Below are positions 17,738-26,206 of a DNA stretch of 64,000 bases, one piece after another. Within the stretch, counting starts at the first letter, position 1. Every line of letters begins with the position of its first letter. This stretch comes from JAVVHH01 sp965199585 (lineage in GTDB: Bacteria > Pseudomonadota > Alphaproteobacteria > Acetobacterales > Acetobacteraceae), in the NCBI GenBank assembly GCA_965199585.1, contig CBDASI010000002.1, forward strand, positions 1,178,001 to 1,242,000. Reading direction: 5' to 3'. The notes below the pieces were generated by a model, which saw nothing but the letters and a program-made list of their open reading frames with translations, was not told the DNA's origin and made no database searches. The position numbers and the translations under genes are program-made.

Positions 17738-18154
17738 ATGCTTATTCATGCCAGTTGTGCCGCCCGCGACGGCAGTGGGGTCCTGCTCACCGGCCCGTCT
17801 GGCTCCGGTAAATCAGACCTTCTGCTTCGCCTCATGGATCGAGGTTACAGTCTCGTCGCCGATGACCAAGTCGAGATCGTCGACGGACTTGCTACCCCGC
17901 CATCGTTCCTTGCCGGACTACTCGAGGTTCGAGGGCTCGGGATATTTCATTTGCCGTTTACCGCCCCTGTTCCGATCGTTCTTACCGTCGAACTCGCCTG
18001 CGCCGTCCGGCTACCGACGGCCCGCACCGATCACCGTGGGTGCCCGATCGTCATGATCGATCCAATTTTTGCCTCCGCCGCCGCACGCGTTGACCTCGCC
18101 CTCGACTGTGCCCTCGGCCGCGTGGCCCAGCACACTGGCGCATTCACCCCATGA
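17738..18154 (+). CDS. hprK: HPr kinase/phosphorylase, short alphaproteobacterial form
   Basis: HprK phosphorylates a regulatory serine of HPr and reverses this by phosphorolysis. This 138-residue form contains only the catalytic domain: Walker A GPSGSGKSD (19-27), the metal-binding region VADDQVEI (about 40-47) and the HprK signature LEVRGLGIF (about 62-70). The N-terminal domain of Gram-positive HprK is absent, as is usual in Alphaproteobacteria. A ribosome site (GGGAG) precedes the ATG at 17738. The stop overlaps the rapZ ATG (ATGA). Downstream rapZ-EIIA-HPr-EI form the rest of the regulatory PTS. Confidence 0.92.
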   Translation: MLIHASCAARDGSGVLLTGPSGSGKSDLLLRLMDRGYSLVADDQVEIVDGLATPPSFLAGLLEVRGLGIFHLPFTAPVPIVLTVELACAVRLPTARTDHRGCPIVMIDPIFASAAARVDLALDCALGRVAQHTGAFTP

Positions 18155-19080
18155 TAAGGCGCGTGGTCGTTGTCACCGGACTGTCTGGTGCCGGCAAAGC
18201 ATCCATCCTCCGCGCGCTCGAGGATATTGGCTACAACGCGATCGATAATCCGCCGCTGACCCTCTTGGAAACGCTGGTAGCCCGCGCAGAACAGCCGACC
18301 GCGATCGGTCTAGACTGTCGCAGCCGCGGCTTCGACGCCGAAGAGGTCCGTAGTGTCGTCGCCCGCGTAAGGGAGACGCCCACCAACCGCGTCGACCTCG
18401 TCTACGCCTGGGCGGAAGAAGCCGTCCTCCTCCGCCGCTTCACCGAGACCCGGCGAAGACACCCACTATCGCCGCAAGGCCGGGTCATCGACGGTATCAG
18501 TGCGGAAGAACTTGCTACTGCGCCACTCCGCCTTGATGCCGACCTGGTGCTCGACACCTCTGAACTGCCGCTCGCCGAGTTGCGCCGCCGCATCGAGCAG
18601 CGGTTCGGCCCCGCCCTTTCAGAGGACGGCAGCGTTCCAGGAATGACCCTCGCCATCATGTCGTTCGCGTTTCCCGCAGGGCTGCCACGCGAAGCCGACA
18701 TGATCTTCGATGCACGTTTCTTAAGGAATCCACACTACGATCCCATATTACGTCCGCGGACGGGGTTGGACGCCGAGGTCGGCAGCTACGTGGAAGCCGA
18801 TCCGGACTTCGAGCGCTTCTTTTCTGGAATCGAATCGTTGCTGACGCTAGTCGTGCCGCGCTTCATCCAGGAAGGTAAGAAATATGCAACAATCGGAATT
18901 GGCTGTACTGGCGGGCGACACCGCTCCGTCCATATAGCCGAGCGGCTGACGCGTGAGCTGAAGGCGAACAGGACGTTGAGTATGCAAGCGTTACAGGTGA
19001 CCGTGTCGCATCGGGAGTTGGAGCGCCTTGCTTCAGTCCGTTCCCTCGCCAAGGCTGCCGAGAGCGGGCAGGGCAGCTAA
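18151..19080 (+). CDS. rapZ: RapZ-family nucleotide-binding protein
   Basis: RapZ proteins are P-loop proteins; the enteric member is an RNase adaptor that senses glucosamine-6-phosphate. The 309-residue product has an N-terminal P-loop GLSGAGKAS (10-18) and the conserved C-terminal GCTGGRHRSV motif near residue 250. The residue after the P-loop lysine is alanine where serine or threonine is expected, so nucleotide binding may be altered. It lies between hprK and the PTS EIIA gene, the typical alphaproteobacterial context, where its role is not established. Start overlaps the hprK stop. Confidence 0.93.
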   Translation: MIRRVVVVTGLSGAGKASILRALEDIGYNAIDNPPLTLLETLVARAEQPTAIGLDCRSRGFDAEEVRSVVARVRETPTNRVDLVYAWAEEAVLLRRFTETRRRHPLSPQGRVIDGISAEELATAPLRLDADLVLDTSELPLAELRRRIEQRFGPALSEDGSVPGMTLAIMSFAFPAGLPREADMIFDARFLRNPHYDPILRPRTGLDAEVGSYVEADPDFERFFSGIESLLTLVVPRFIQEGKKYATIGIGCTGGRHRSVHIAERLTRELKANRTLSMQALQVTVSHRELERLASVRSLAKAAESGQGS

Positions 19081-19081
19081 C

Positions 19082-19501
19082 ATGATCGGCCTCGTACTCG
19101 TCACTCACGGACGGCTTGCGGACGAGCTTCGTTCCGCCATGGAGCATGTCGTCGGTGCCCAAAGAAACGTCGGCACCGTGTGCATCGGTCCCGATGACGA
19201 TATGGAGAGCCGTCGAACCGAAATCAGCTCGCTCATCGAACAGGTCGATACCGGTGACGGCGTGGTTCTGTTGACCGACATGTTCGGCGGCACGCCGAGC
19301 AATTTGGCGATCTCGATGATGAGCCGCACCGGCGTCGAGGTTCTTTCCGGGGTCAATCTCCCCATGCTGGTCAAGCTGGCGAAGGTCCGCTCCGCACAAA
19401 CCCTCGTCGAGTGCGTCGAATGTGCCCAGGCTGCCGGGCGCAAGTACATCGCTGCCGCCTCCCATGTTCTGCCGCACTGCCCTAAGGCAGTTTGCGGATG
19501 A
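19082..19501 (+). CDS. PTS EIIA component, mannose family
   Basis: The 139-residue cytoplasmic protein is a mannose-family PTS EIIA. The phospho-acceptor histidine is His9 in LVLVTHG, and the conserved LLTDMFGGTPSN segment lies at about 62-73. No EIIB, EIIC or EIID genes are present nearby, so this protein most likely serves a regulatory phospho-relay with HPr and EI rather than sugar import. The ATG follows the rapZ stop by one base, and the stop overlaps the HPr ATG (ATGA). Confidence 0.93.
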   Translation: MIGLVLVTHGRLADELRSAMEHVVGAQRNVGTVCIGPDDDMESRRTEISSLIEQVDTGDGVVLLTDMFGGTPSNLAISMMSRTGVEVLSGVNLPMLVKLAKVRSAQTLVECVECAQAAGRKYIAAASHVLPHCPKAVCG

Positions 19502-19800
19502 GCGATGCTGCGCCGGAGACAAGCGCCACCGCGCTGACCCGCAGCGTCCAAATCGTCAACCGCCGCGGCCTCCATGCCCGGGCTGCCGCGAAGTTCGTCA
19601 CCATGGCAGAACGCTTCGGAGCGTCAGTCGAGGTCGTCCGAGACGGCCAGAGCGTCTCCGCGCGATCCATCATGGGCTTGATGATGCTTGGCGCCGGCAA
19701 AGGCTCATCCATCACGCTGCAAGCCGATGGGTGGGATGCCAAGGAAGCGCTCGAAGCGCTAGTAGCCCTGGTCGAAGCCGGCTTCAATGAGCAGGACTGA
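19498..19800 (+). CDS. ptsH: Phosphocarrier protein HPr
   Basis: HPr passes phosphate from EI to EIIA. The 100-residue product has the active histidine His26 in RRGLHARAAAKFV and the HprK target serine Ser57 in SARSIMGLMMLGAGKG, so both phosphorylation sites are intact and consistent with hprK upstream. An N-terminal extension of about 12 residues is longer than in enteric HPr. The ATG at 19498 overlaps the EIIA stop; a TTG at 19492 is less likely. It overlaps ptsI by 14 bases. Confidence 0.95.
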   Translation: MSDAAPETSATALTRSVQIVNRRGLHARAAAKFVTMAERFGASVEVVRDGQSVSARSIMGLMMLGAGKGSSITLQADGWDAKEALEALVALVEAGFNEQD

Positions 19801-21607
19801 CACAGGCGGCCCCGACAAGCCAGTGTCGCCCGAGCCGCCCGGCGAAACTCGCCTTATCGGCCTTCCCGCCTGCGCCGGCGTCGCCGTCGGTCCAATCTTC
19901 CGCGCCGTTGAGCCGCAAGCTCAGATCACACGCAGCAAGATCCACGCCGCTGACGTCGCAGGAGAGATTGCCCGTTTCGACGCGGCCATCCTGCAGTCGC
20001 GCCGCCAACTCCTAAAGTTGCGAGGCCGCCTTTCCGTTCTGCCCGAAGAGAGCCAAGGCGAGATTGCCCCCTTGCTCGACGCCTATCTGCAGATGCTCGG
20101 TCCCTCGCGCTTGGTTCGCGGCGTTCGCCAACGTGTGGCCGACCGGCTCGTCTCCGCGGAAAGCGCCGTTATGGAGGAGGCCAACGCCATCGCCATGGCG
20201 CTTAGCGCGATAGGTCCAACCAGCCCCGATGGACCCGGTCCACACCGCCAGGCTGACGAGGTTCGCGAGATCGGCCGGCGCCTCGTCCGCAACCTGACCC
20301 GTGCGCCCTTCCGCAGCTACTCCACTGCCCCGCAAGGCTCGATCCTCGTCACTGAGGCGCTTCGCCCGTCCGATGCTGCCTTGGTCGATCCAGCCCGCAT
20401 CGCCGGCGTCGCCACTGAAGAAGGCGGCACGGACGGTCACACCGCCATTATTCTTCGTGCGCTCGGCATCCCGTCTGTGTTGGGAGTACCGGGGCTCGTG
20501 CAAGGTACAGCTGCAGACACGACCATTATGATCGACGGATCGTCCGGCATCGTAACGCTCCGCCCTTCATCGACAAGCCTCGTCTCGGCGCGGCGGGCCG
20601 TCGCCGCCTTCGCCCGCGAACGTCAGCAACTCGGCCGCATGCGCCGCCTTCCGGCCGTCACGCTCGACGGTGAGAAAGCGGATTTGCAGGCTAATTTAGA
20701 GCTGCCTGTGGAATTGGCGCTGGTCGCCCAGTCTGGTGCCAGCGGTATCGGCCTGCTCCGCACAGAGTTCCTGTTCATGAACCGGGATACCGTGCCCACC
20801 GCTGACGAGCAGGAGGCGACCTACCGCAACGTCATCGAGACGATGGCGGGTGATCCCGTAACGATCCGGGTTCTCGACTGGGGTGGCGAGAAAGAGATCG
20901 AGGCCCTCGTTGCCGCCGGGCTCGTCCCGGAAGTCCCGGACGCCAACCCGGCGCTCGGGCTTCGCGGCGTGCGGCTCCTGCTCCGACGTCCCGAACTGTT
21001 CGAAACACAGTTGGCTTCCATTCTTCGCGCTGCTAACGCCGGCCCGGTGCGCGTGATGATTCCGATGGTCACGAACGTAGCCGAGTTTCGTGCCGCCCGT
21101 GAGGTATATCACCGGGTTGCCGACGATATGCGTCGACGCGGCGAGCGCCTTCCAAACCCGCTACCGCTGCTGGGGTCGATGATCGAGACGCCCGGTGCTG
21201 CCCTTGTCGCCGACGCGCTAGCCCCCGAGGCGGGGTTCTTCGCCATCGGCACGAACGACCTCTGCATGTACACCCTCGCGGTCGACCGCGGTGAGTTGGA
21301 CGTCTCTCACCTTTATGACCCGCTCCACCCCGCCATCCTTCGCTTGATCCAGATGACCGCGGACGCGGCGTTACGGTGCCATATTCCGGTTTCCGTTTGC
21401 GGTGAGATGGCGGCGAACCCGATGTTCACGCCACTCCTGCTCGGTCTTGGTATTCGGAGCTTCTCGACTAACGCGTCGGCCGTACCGCGGGTGAAGCAAG
21501 CTGTCCGGAGCACGACGATGGATGACTGTCAGCGTCTGACCTGGCAGGTAATGAAGCAGGCCGATCCAGCCCGAACCCGAGCGCTCCTGGAACAGTTCGG
21601 CCGCTAA
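19787..21607 (+). CDS. ptsI: PTS enzyme I (phosphoenolpyruvate-protein phosphotransferase)
   Basis: EI takes phosphate from phosphoenolpyruvate and passes it to HPr. The 606-residue product has the phosphohistidine domain with His218 in GGTDGHTAI, and a C-terminal PEP-binding TIM barrel with LLRTEFLFMNR and the catalytic cysteine region VSVCGEMAANP near residue 535. There is no N-terminal GAF domain, so it is of the PtsI rather than the PtsP type. An unstructured stretch of about 20 residues precedes the first domain. The ATG lies inside the end of ptsH. The stop is 6 bases from that of convergent pssA. Confidence 0.95.
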   Translation: MSRTDTGGPDKPVSPEPPGETRLIGLPACAGVAVGPIFRAVEPQAQITRSKIHAADVAGEIARFDAAILQSRRQLLKLRGRLSVLPEESQGEIAPLLDAYLQMLGPSRLVRGVRQRVADRLVSAESAVMEEANAIAMALSAIGPTSPDGPGPHRQADEVREIGRRLVRNLTRAPFRSYSTAPQGSILVTEALRPSDAALVDPARIAGVATEEGGTDGHTAIILRALGIPSVLGVPGLVQGTAADTTIMIDGSSGIVTLRPSSTSLVSARRAVAAFARERQQLGRMRRLPAVTLDGEKADLQANLELPVELALVAQSGASGIGLLRTEFLFMNRDTVPTADEQEATYRNVIETMAGDPVTIRVLDWGGEKEIEALVAAGLVPEVPDANPALGLRGVRLLLRRPELFETQLASILRAANAGPVRVMIPMVTNVAEFRAAREVYHRVADDMRRRGERLPNPLPLLGSMIETPGAALVADALAPEAGFFAIGTNDLCMYTLAVDRGELDVSHLYDPLHPAILRLIQMTADAALRCHIPVSVCGEMAANPMFTPLLLGLGIRSFSTNASAVPRVKQAVRSTTMDDCQRLTWQVMKQADPARTRALLEQFGR

Positions 21608-21613
21608 GCGCGG

Positions 21614-22462
21614 TTATTCGCCGTCGTGAAGTGCCCGCGCATCGTTTTGCAGACGACGGAAACTGCGGTGGCTAAACGGCAGCATGCCTACGTAAATGAG
21701 ACCAGCACCGGCCAGCGCCGCCCATGGATCGGCGACCAGCAAAGCTGCGAAAGCCCCGACGCCCAGCAGCAATGGCAGCGCATATTCGCTGCGTACTTTA
21801 AAGTTTTTGAAACTCCAGACTGGCAAGGTCGACACTAAGAGCAGCGCGGTTCCAACCAGCACGGCAGCACAGAACAGTGGATGTTGAACCAAATGCTCGA
21901 GCCAGAATACGTGAAATGACCGGCTTTCTAGCCCGACAAACATCGGAAACAATGCCAGCCCGGCACCAGCTGGTGCCGGCACACCGGTGAAGAAGTTGTA
22001 GGCGTAGGCCTGCGAGAGAGGCCGCGGGGTATCCAGCGCCGCGTTGAATCGCGCAAGCCGTAGCGCCATGCAGACGGCAAAGATGAGACACGGGATGAAG
22101 CCAAACCCGCCTGCGGTCTGTAGCGACCAAATGTATAAGATGAACGCCGGGGCAATCCCGAAGCAGCAGAAATCAGCCAAACTGTCGAATTCCGCGCCGA
22201 AGCGCGACTCAGCCTTAAGTAAGCGGGCCAGCCGTCCGTCAAGTCCGTCTATAAACGCAGCGACTACGATGGCGACGGCAGCGCTGCCGAACCGGCCTTC
22301 CAGCGCATACCTTATGCTCGTCAACCCGGCGCACAACCCCAGCAGGGTCATGATGTTCGGGATCATTCGGTTGAATGAAAGCCCACTGAATTGCGGTCGT
22401 CTCCGCCGCTTGAGCTTTGTCCGCAAGTTGGCAACGCTAGGCCGGCGAACGCCGTCGTTCAA
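21614..22462 (-). CDS. pssA: CDP-diacylglycerol-serine O-phosphatidyltransferase
   Basis: PssA makes phosphatidylserine from CDP-diacylglycerol and serine in the inner membrane. The CDP-alcohol phosphotransferase motif D-G-x2-A-R-x8-G-x3-D-x3-D is visible in the stretch from DGLDGRLARLL to FDSLAD (about 73-97). Several membrane helices follow, as in type II PssA. The start is a TTG at 22462 that overlaps the psd stop (TTGA); the next in-frame ATG (MIPNIM, about residue 33) is an alternative. Its partner psd, immediately upstream, decarboxylates the product to phosphatidylethanolamine. Confidence 0.93.
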   Translation of the reverse strand: MNDGVRRPSVANLRTKLKRRRRPQFSGLSFNRMIPNIMTLLGLCAGLTSIRYALEGRFGSAAVAIVVAAFIDGLDGRLARLLKAESRFGAEFDSLADFCCFGIAPAFILYIWSLQTAGGFGFIPCLIFAVCMALRLARFNAALDTPRPLSQAYAYNFFTGVPAPAGAGLALFPMFVGLESRSFHVFWLEHLVQHPLFCAAVLVGTALLLVSTLPVWSFKNFKVRSEYALPLLLGVGAFAALLVADPWAALAGAGLIYVGMLPFSHRSFRRLQNDARALHDGE

Positions 22463-23133
22463 ATCTGATCCATTTCGGCGATCACCGTCTCACCGCCAAT
22501 CATATACTGGCCCGGACTTACCAACGGCTTAACACCCTCTGGCAGGTAGAGATCCGTTCGACTGCCAAATCGAATCAGGCCAAATCGATCCCCGGTTCGT
22601 ACCGGATCTCCTTCTTTGACCGAGCAAATGATGCGTCGCGCAATCAGACCAGCGATCTGCACCACGGCCATCTGCCGACCATCGGCCAAGCGCAGCGCGA
22701 TCGCATTGCGTTCGTTGCTGTCGCTGGCTTTATCCATGCTCGCGCTGACAAATGCGCCATGCCGGTAGGCAACTCGCGTGATGACACCGTCGACCGGCAC
22801 CCGGTTGATATGAACATCCAATACAGAAAGAAAGATCGCCACGCGCCACCGCGGCGCAACTCCCAGCCCAAGCTCTTCGGGCGGCACTGCCGGAGCAACT
22901 AGAACGACCCTGCCATCGGCCGGAGCGACGACGGCACCGACGCGAACTGGAGAAACACGTTCCGGATCGCGGAAGAAGTAGAGACAAAACAGCGCAAAAA
23001 CTACGCCAAGCCAAAACAGCCAAGTCCCGACAAACAGCCCGACTAGCGCGACGACAACCCCAACAACGATAAAGGGCAACCCTGCCCGGTTGGGTGGCGA
23101 CAGAACCGACCGGACGTCATCAATCATTCTCAT
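22459..23133 (-). CDS. psd: Phosphatidylserine decarboxylase proenzyme
   Basis: Psd converts phosphatidylserine to phosphatidylethanolamine and matures by self-cleavage at a serine that becomes a pyruvoyl group. The 224-residue product is the short archaeal/alphaproteobacterial type: two N-terminal membrane helices (about 18-53), APADGRV (70-76), the HINRVP segment near 108-113, and the cleavage motif FGSRTD with Ser191. The motif is GS rather than the LGST of enteric Psd, as expected for this subtype. pssA overlaps its stop, forming a two-gene phosphatidylethanolamine unit. Confidence 0.94.
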   Translation of the reverse strand: MRMIDDVRSVLSPPNRAGLPFIVVGVVVALVGLFVGTWLFWLGVVFALFCLYFFRDPERVSPVRVGAVVAPADGRVVLVAPAVPPEELGLGVAPRWRVAIFLSVLDVHINRVPVDGVITRVAYRHGAFVSASMDKASDSNERNAIALRLADGRQMAVVQIAGLIARRIICSVKEGDPVRTGDRFGLIRFGSRTDLYLPEGVKPLVSPGQYMIGGETVIAEMDQI

Positions 23134-23187
23134 ACGTAATTCTACAGTCGCCGTCGCGCTTCCGGTAGCCTCGATGCGACGGGAAGT

Positions 23188-23436
23188 TTAGTGGTCCCGA
23201 CCGCGACCGGTTTTCTTTTGCAACTCATCGATCTTCATCGACGCATCCGCCTTACTCAGCGACGGATCAAACTCTTCGCCCGCCTCTTCCGACAGCGTCT
23301 TGAGATAACTTGCCTGTGCACCAGTCATCGATTCACCACCGGTCGTCCAATCGTGCGGATCTTTCTCGATATTGGACGGAGTTGCATCGGCGCTGTGATC
23401 GGCAGCTTTCGGATCGGACTTCTGATTGTTGCTCAT
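23188..23436 (-). CDS. DUF3072-like small hydrophilic protein
   Basis: The 82-residue protein has the MTGAQASYLKTLSEEAGE segment and the following DPSLSKADASMKIDELQ helix that I associate with the DUF3072 family, whose function is unknown. It is acidic, has no membrane segment or signal peptide, and has a charged, flexible N-terminus. It lies between the cytidine deaminase gene and psd on the same strand, 38 bases after the first and 54 before the second, so it could be part of that transcript. The Shine-Dalgarno sequence is weak. Confidence 0.75.
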   Translation of the reverse strand: MSNNQKSDPKAADHSADATPSNIEKDPHDWTTGGESMTGAQASYLKTLSEEAGEEFDPSLSKADASMKIDELQKKTGRGRDH

Positions 23437-23474
23437 GCCGTTCTGAACGCACGACAGCGAGCCCCGTTGCGCGA

Positions 23475-23924
23475 CTAGCGTTGATATGGAACCGGCAACA
23501 ATGTCCGCACCGGAACCCGCCGCAGCCCCTCAACCGTCGGCACAATCACCATCGCCTCACGATCAAAATCCAGCAGATTTTCACGGCACGCCCCACACGG
23601 TGAAACAACCGCGATCTCGCGATAACTCTCGTCAGGCTTCGGATGACGAACGGCGACGGCACAATCGATCGTTCCGTCACCATCCATAACGACCCGACCT
23701 AGAGCCACCGCTTCCGCGCAGATCGACAGCCGCCCCACCGTGGCCCCGAGGTGAATGCCCGTCCAGATCCGGCCGTCGCGACCTCTCAACGCAGCACCGA
23801 CCGTGTGCCAAAACGGCCGGTAATGCTTCAGCAAAGCTGCTCGTGCCGCGTCGATCAGCTCCATGTCACCTGGCTGCAACGGCATCATACCCGACATCGT
23901 CGACAACGCTACCTGGTCGGGCAT
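23475..23924 (-). CDS. cdd: Cytidine deaminase-family protein
   Basis: The 149-residue product has the zinc-dependent deaminase signature: a CAE motif (ICAEAVALG) and a PCGAC motif (SPCGACRENLLDF), which supply the three cysteine zinc ligands of single-domain cytidine deaminases. YRPFWHTVGAALRG corresponds to the substrate-binding N-terminal region. It should deaminate cytidine or deoxycytidine in pyrimidine salvage; blasticidin-type deaminases share the motifs and are a less likely alternative. The ATG at 23924 is 5 bases after the recA stop; later in-frame ATGs exist. Placement after recA suggests co-transcription. Confidence 0.83.
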   Translation of the reverse strand: MPDQVALSTMSGMMPLQPGDMELIDAARAALLKHYRPFWHTVGAALRGRDGRIWTGIHLGATVGRLSICAEAVALGRVVMDGDGTIDCAVAVRHPKPDESYREIAVVSPCGACRENLLDFDREAMVIVPTVEGLRRVPVRTLLPVPYQR

Positions 23925-23928
23925 GATA

Positions 23929-24975
23929 TCAGCCGGCAGCGTCGGATTCGTCCTCATCCTCTGGTTCGGGCAGCGTCGCCATCGAATTCGCAACGACCCC
24001 TGACTGCTCTCTGACGCGTTTCTCGATCGCCTCGGCCATATCTTTATGCTCACGCAGAAACTGCTTGGCGTTCTCTCGCCCCTGGCCGATCCGCGTGCTG
24101 TCACAGCTGAACCACGCGCCGCTTTTCTCGACCACGTTAGCCTTCACGCCGAGATCGATTAGTTCGCCGACCTTGCTCACTCCTTCGCCATACATGATGT
24201 CGAACTCGACTTGTCTGAACGGTGGTGCAAGCTTGTTCTTGACTACCTTGACCCGGGTCTGATTGCCGACGACCTCTTCGCGATCCTTGATCTGCCCGAT
24301 ACGACGAATTTCCATCCGAATGGACGCGTAGAATTTCAGGGCATTGCCGCCCGTCGTCGTCTCGGGATTCCCGAACATCACGCCGATCTTCAACCTGATC
24401 TGATTGAGGAAAATGAGCATCGTGCGCGACTTGGACACGCTGCCGGTCAACTTCCGCAAAGCTTGGCTCATTAACCGCGCATGAAGTCCGACATGGGTAT
24501 CGCCCATCTCGCCCTCAAGCTCGGCCCGCGGTACCAGCGCCGCGACGCTATCAATGACGACCACGTCAACAGCGCCAGAACGAACCAGCGTATCGCAGAT
24601 TTCGAGTGCCTGCTCGCCACCATCCGGCTGGCTCAAGAGTAGATTGTCGACGTCGACGCCGAGCTTGCGCGCGTAGATCGGGTCCAATGCGTGTTCCGCG
24701 TCGATGAAGGCGCAAACACCACCACGGCGCTGCGCTTCCGCAATCGCGTGTAATGCAAGCGTGGTCTTGCCGGAGCTCTCTGGCCCGTAAATCTCGATGA
24801 TGCGCCCACGCGGCAGGCCACCGATGCCGAGTGCTAGGTCAAGGCCGAGCGATCCCGATGGGATGACCTCGATTTGCTGGTCGCCGGCCTTGGCGCCCAT
24901 GCGCATGATGCTGCCCTTGCCGAAAGCCCGCTCGATCTGCGTCAGCGCTGCGTCGAGCGCACGGTTTTTGTCCAT
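23929..24975 (-). CDS. recA: Recombinase RecA
   Basis: RecA forms filaments on single-stranded DNA for homologous recombination and triggers LexA self-cleavage. The 348-residue product has Walker A GPESSGKT (64-71), VVVIDSVAALVPRAE (Walker B region), and the conserved LIFLNQIRLKIGVMFG and TTGGNALKFYASIR segments. The C-terminal tail is acidic (PEPEDEDESDAAG), as usual. The ATG at 24975 is preceded by AGGA at 7 bases. A promoter and LexA-like element lie about 130-170 bases upstream. Confidence 0.98.
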   Translation of the reverse strand: MDKNRALDAALTQIERAFGKGSIMRMGAKAGDQQIEVIPSGSLGLDLALGIGGLPRGRIIEIYGPESSGKTTLALHAIAEAQRRGGVCAFIDAEHALDPIYARKLGVDVDNLLLSQPDGGEQALEICDTLVRSGAVDVVVIDSVAALVPRAELEGEMGDTHVGLHARLMSQALRKLTGSVSKSRTMLIFLNQIRLKIGVMFGNPETTTGGNALKFYASIRMEIRRIGQIKDREEVVGNQTRVKVVKNKLAPPFRQVEFDIMYGEGVSKVGELIDLGVKANVVEKSGAWFSCDSTRIGQGRENAKQFLREHKDMAEAIEKRVREQSGVVANSMATLPEPEDEDESDAAG

Positions 24976-25103
24976 TGTCGGTTCCTGTACACTATTCCGT
25001 CGCTGCAGCGCCGACCCGGCTTATGCCGACCCAAGCTGACCACGATTATCGTGTCACACCTCCTGGTTGCGCCGCAACGCTACCGGAGGTGCTCGACTAC
25101 CAC

Positions 25104-25147
25104 ACTCTATGATCGCTGCGACAGAACGACAAGAACAAAACAGAAAC
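25104..25147 (-). promoter_or_regulatory. Candidate recA promoter with LexA-like element
   Basis: Reading toward recA, GTTT-N7-GTTC (25147 to 25133) differs by one base from the alphaproteobacterial LexA box GTTC-N7-GTTC. It abuts a possible -35 TTGTCG (25132-25127), a 17-base spacer and a -10 TAGAGT (25109-25104). The leader to the recA ATG would be about 120 bases. LexA binding here would block the promoter, as in known SOS control of recA. Confidence 0.4.
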
Positions 25148-25148
25148 T

Positions 25149-25898
25149 TTAACTTGGGATAAAGCCTTGCACTAAGGTGCCGGAAACCAACCGCCATCCA
25201 TCGACCAGAACGAAGAAGATCAGCTTGAATGGCAAGCTGATCGCGCTCGGGGGTAACATCATCATCCCCAACGACATCAGGACGCTTCCTGCAACCAGGT
25301 CGATGACCAGAAAGGGCAGGTAGATGAGAAATCCCATCTCAAATGCCCGCCGTAACTCTCCGACCATAAAAGCTGGGACAAGGGATCGCCACTGGGCCTG
25401 ATCGGGAGACGCGATCGCCGGTAGATTGCCGATATCCTGAAAGAGCTGCAGGTCTGCCCCTCGGACGTTCGCGACCATGAACTTTCGGAACGGCTCTGCG
25501 GTAAGGCGCAATCCCTCCATCTCGTTCACCTGACCAGACGTGAGCGGCACGACACCCTGAGTCCAGGCCTGATCGAGCACCGGCTGCATGACAAAATACG
25601 TCAGGAACAGCGCCAGACCAATGAGAACCGAGTTCGGCGGTGTTCCTTGAGCCCCCACCGCACTGCGCAGTAACGAGAGTACGATGATGATTCGGGTGAA
25701 TGCCGTCACCATCACCAACAGACTTGGTGCCAACGACAAAACCGTCAGCAGTGCCGTCAACTGCATCAATCGTCCGGTCGCCCCGGCCTGACCACCTGCG
25801 CCGAGGTCGATGTTCACCGACTGCGCCGACGCCCAGTGCGGGAACAGCACGAGCGCCAGCACGAGCGCCCCCACGCCGGCACCGCGAGACCATTTCAT
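25149..25898 (-). CDS. fliP: Flagellar type III export protein FliP
   Basis: FliP is the core pore subunit of the flagellar export gate together with FliQ and FliR. The 249-residue product has a cleavable signal peptide (about 1-25, ending WASAQS), typical of FliP, then a first helix pair containing TAFTRIIIVLSLLRSAVGAQ. The conserved PPNSVLIGLALFLTYFVM and EMGFLIYLPFLVIDLV segments follow, and MMMLPP near the C-terminus. The ATG at 25898 opens the signal peptide. fliO lies just upstream on the same strand, overlapping slightly with the region before the start. Confidence 0.95.
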   Translation of the reverse strand: MKWSRGAGVGALVLALVLFPHWASAQSVNIDLGAGGQAGATGRLMQLTALLTVLSLAPSLLVMVTAFTRIIIVLSLLRSAVGAQGTPPNSVLIGLALFLTYFVMQPVLDQAWTQGVVPLTSGQVNEMEGLRLTAEPFRKFMVANVRGADLQLFQDIGNLPAIASPDQAQWRSLVPAFMVGELRRAFEMGFLIYLPFLVIDLVAGSVLMSLGMMMLPPSAISLPFKLIFFVLVDGWRLVSGTLVQGFIPS

Positions 25899-25911
25899 CG
25901 CGAAGACTCCT

Positions 25912-26181
25912 TCATCGCGAAGACTCCGGGCCGGGAAGCCATCCAAGCACGACATCGCTTCCGCCGCCGACGAGCAGCAAGACCTCTCGCCCATCGCAGC
26001 TCACGATCCTAAGCGATCGGTTGCGGTCGATCGGCAAGGAATCGCGAAGCAGCAGACGTTGACCGCTCTTGGACTTGGCCAAGCCGCTGATCCGCGCCAG
26101 CCTTCCAGCGAGCACGACCAATCCGACGACTGCCGCAAGCGCGACGATGGCTGTTATGAGACTCGTGAAGCTGATGGGCAT
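25912..26181 (-). CDS. fliO: Flagellar biosynthesis protein FliO
   Basis: FliO is a small membrane protein that helps assemble the FliP ring. The 89-residue product has one N-terminal membrane helix (about 7-27) and a short cytoplasmic domain with the FliO-like GQRLLLRDSLPIDRNRSLRIV and LLLVGGGSDVVLGW segments. The length is typical of minimal FliO. It lies 13 bases upstream of fliP, its usual partner. The ATG at 26181 is the only good start. Confidence 0.9.
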   Translation of the reverse strand: MPISFTSLITAIVALAAVVGLVVLAGRLARISGLAKSKSGQRLLLRDSLPIDRNRSLRIVSCDGREVLLLVGGGSDVVLGWLPGPESSR

Positions 26182-26206
26182 CGTTCGGCCTTTTTGCCGT
26201 GAGTGG

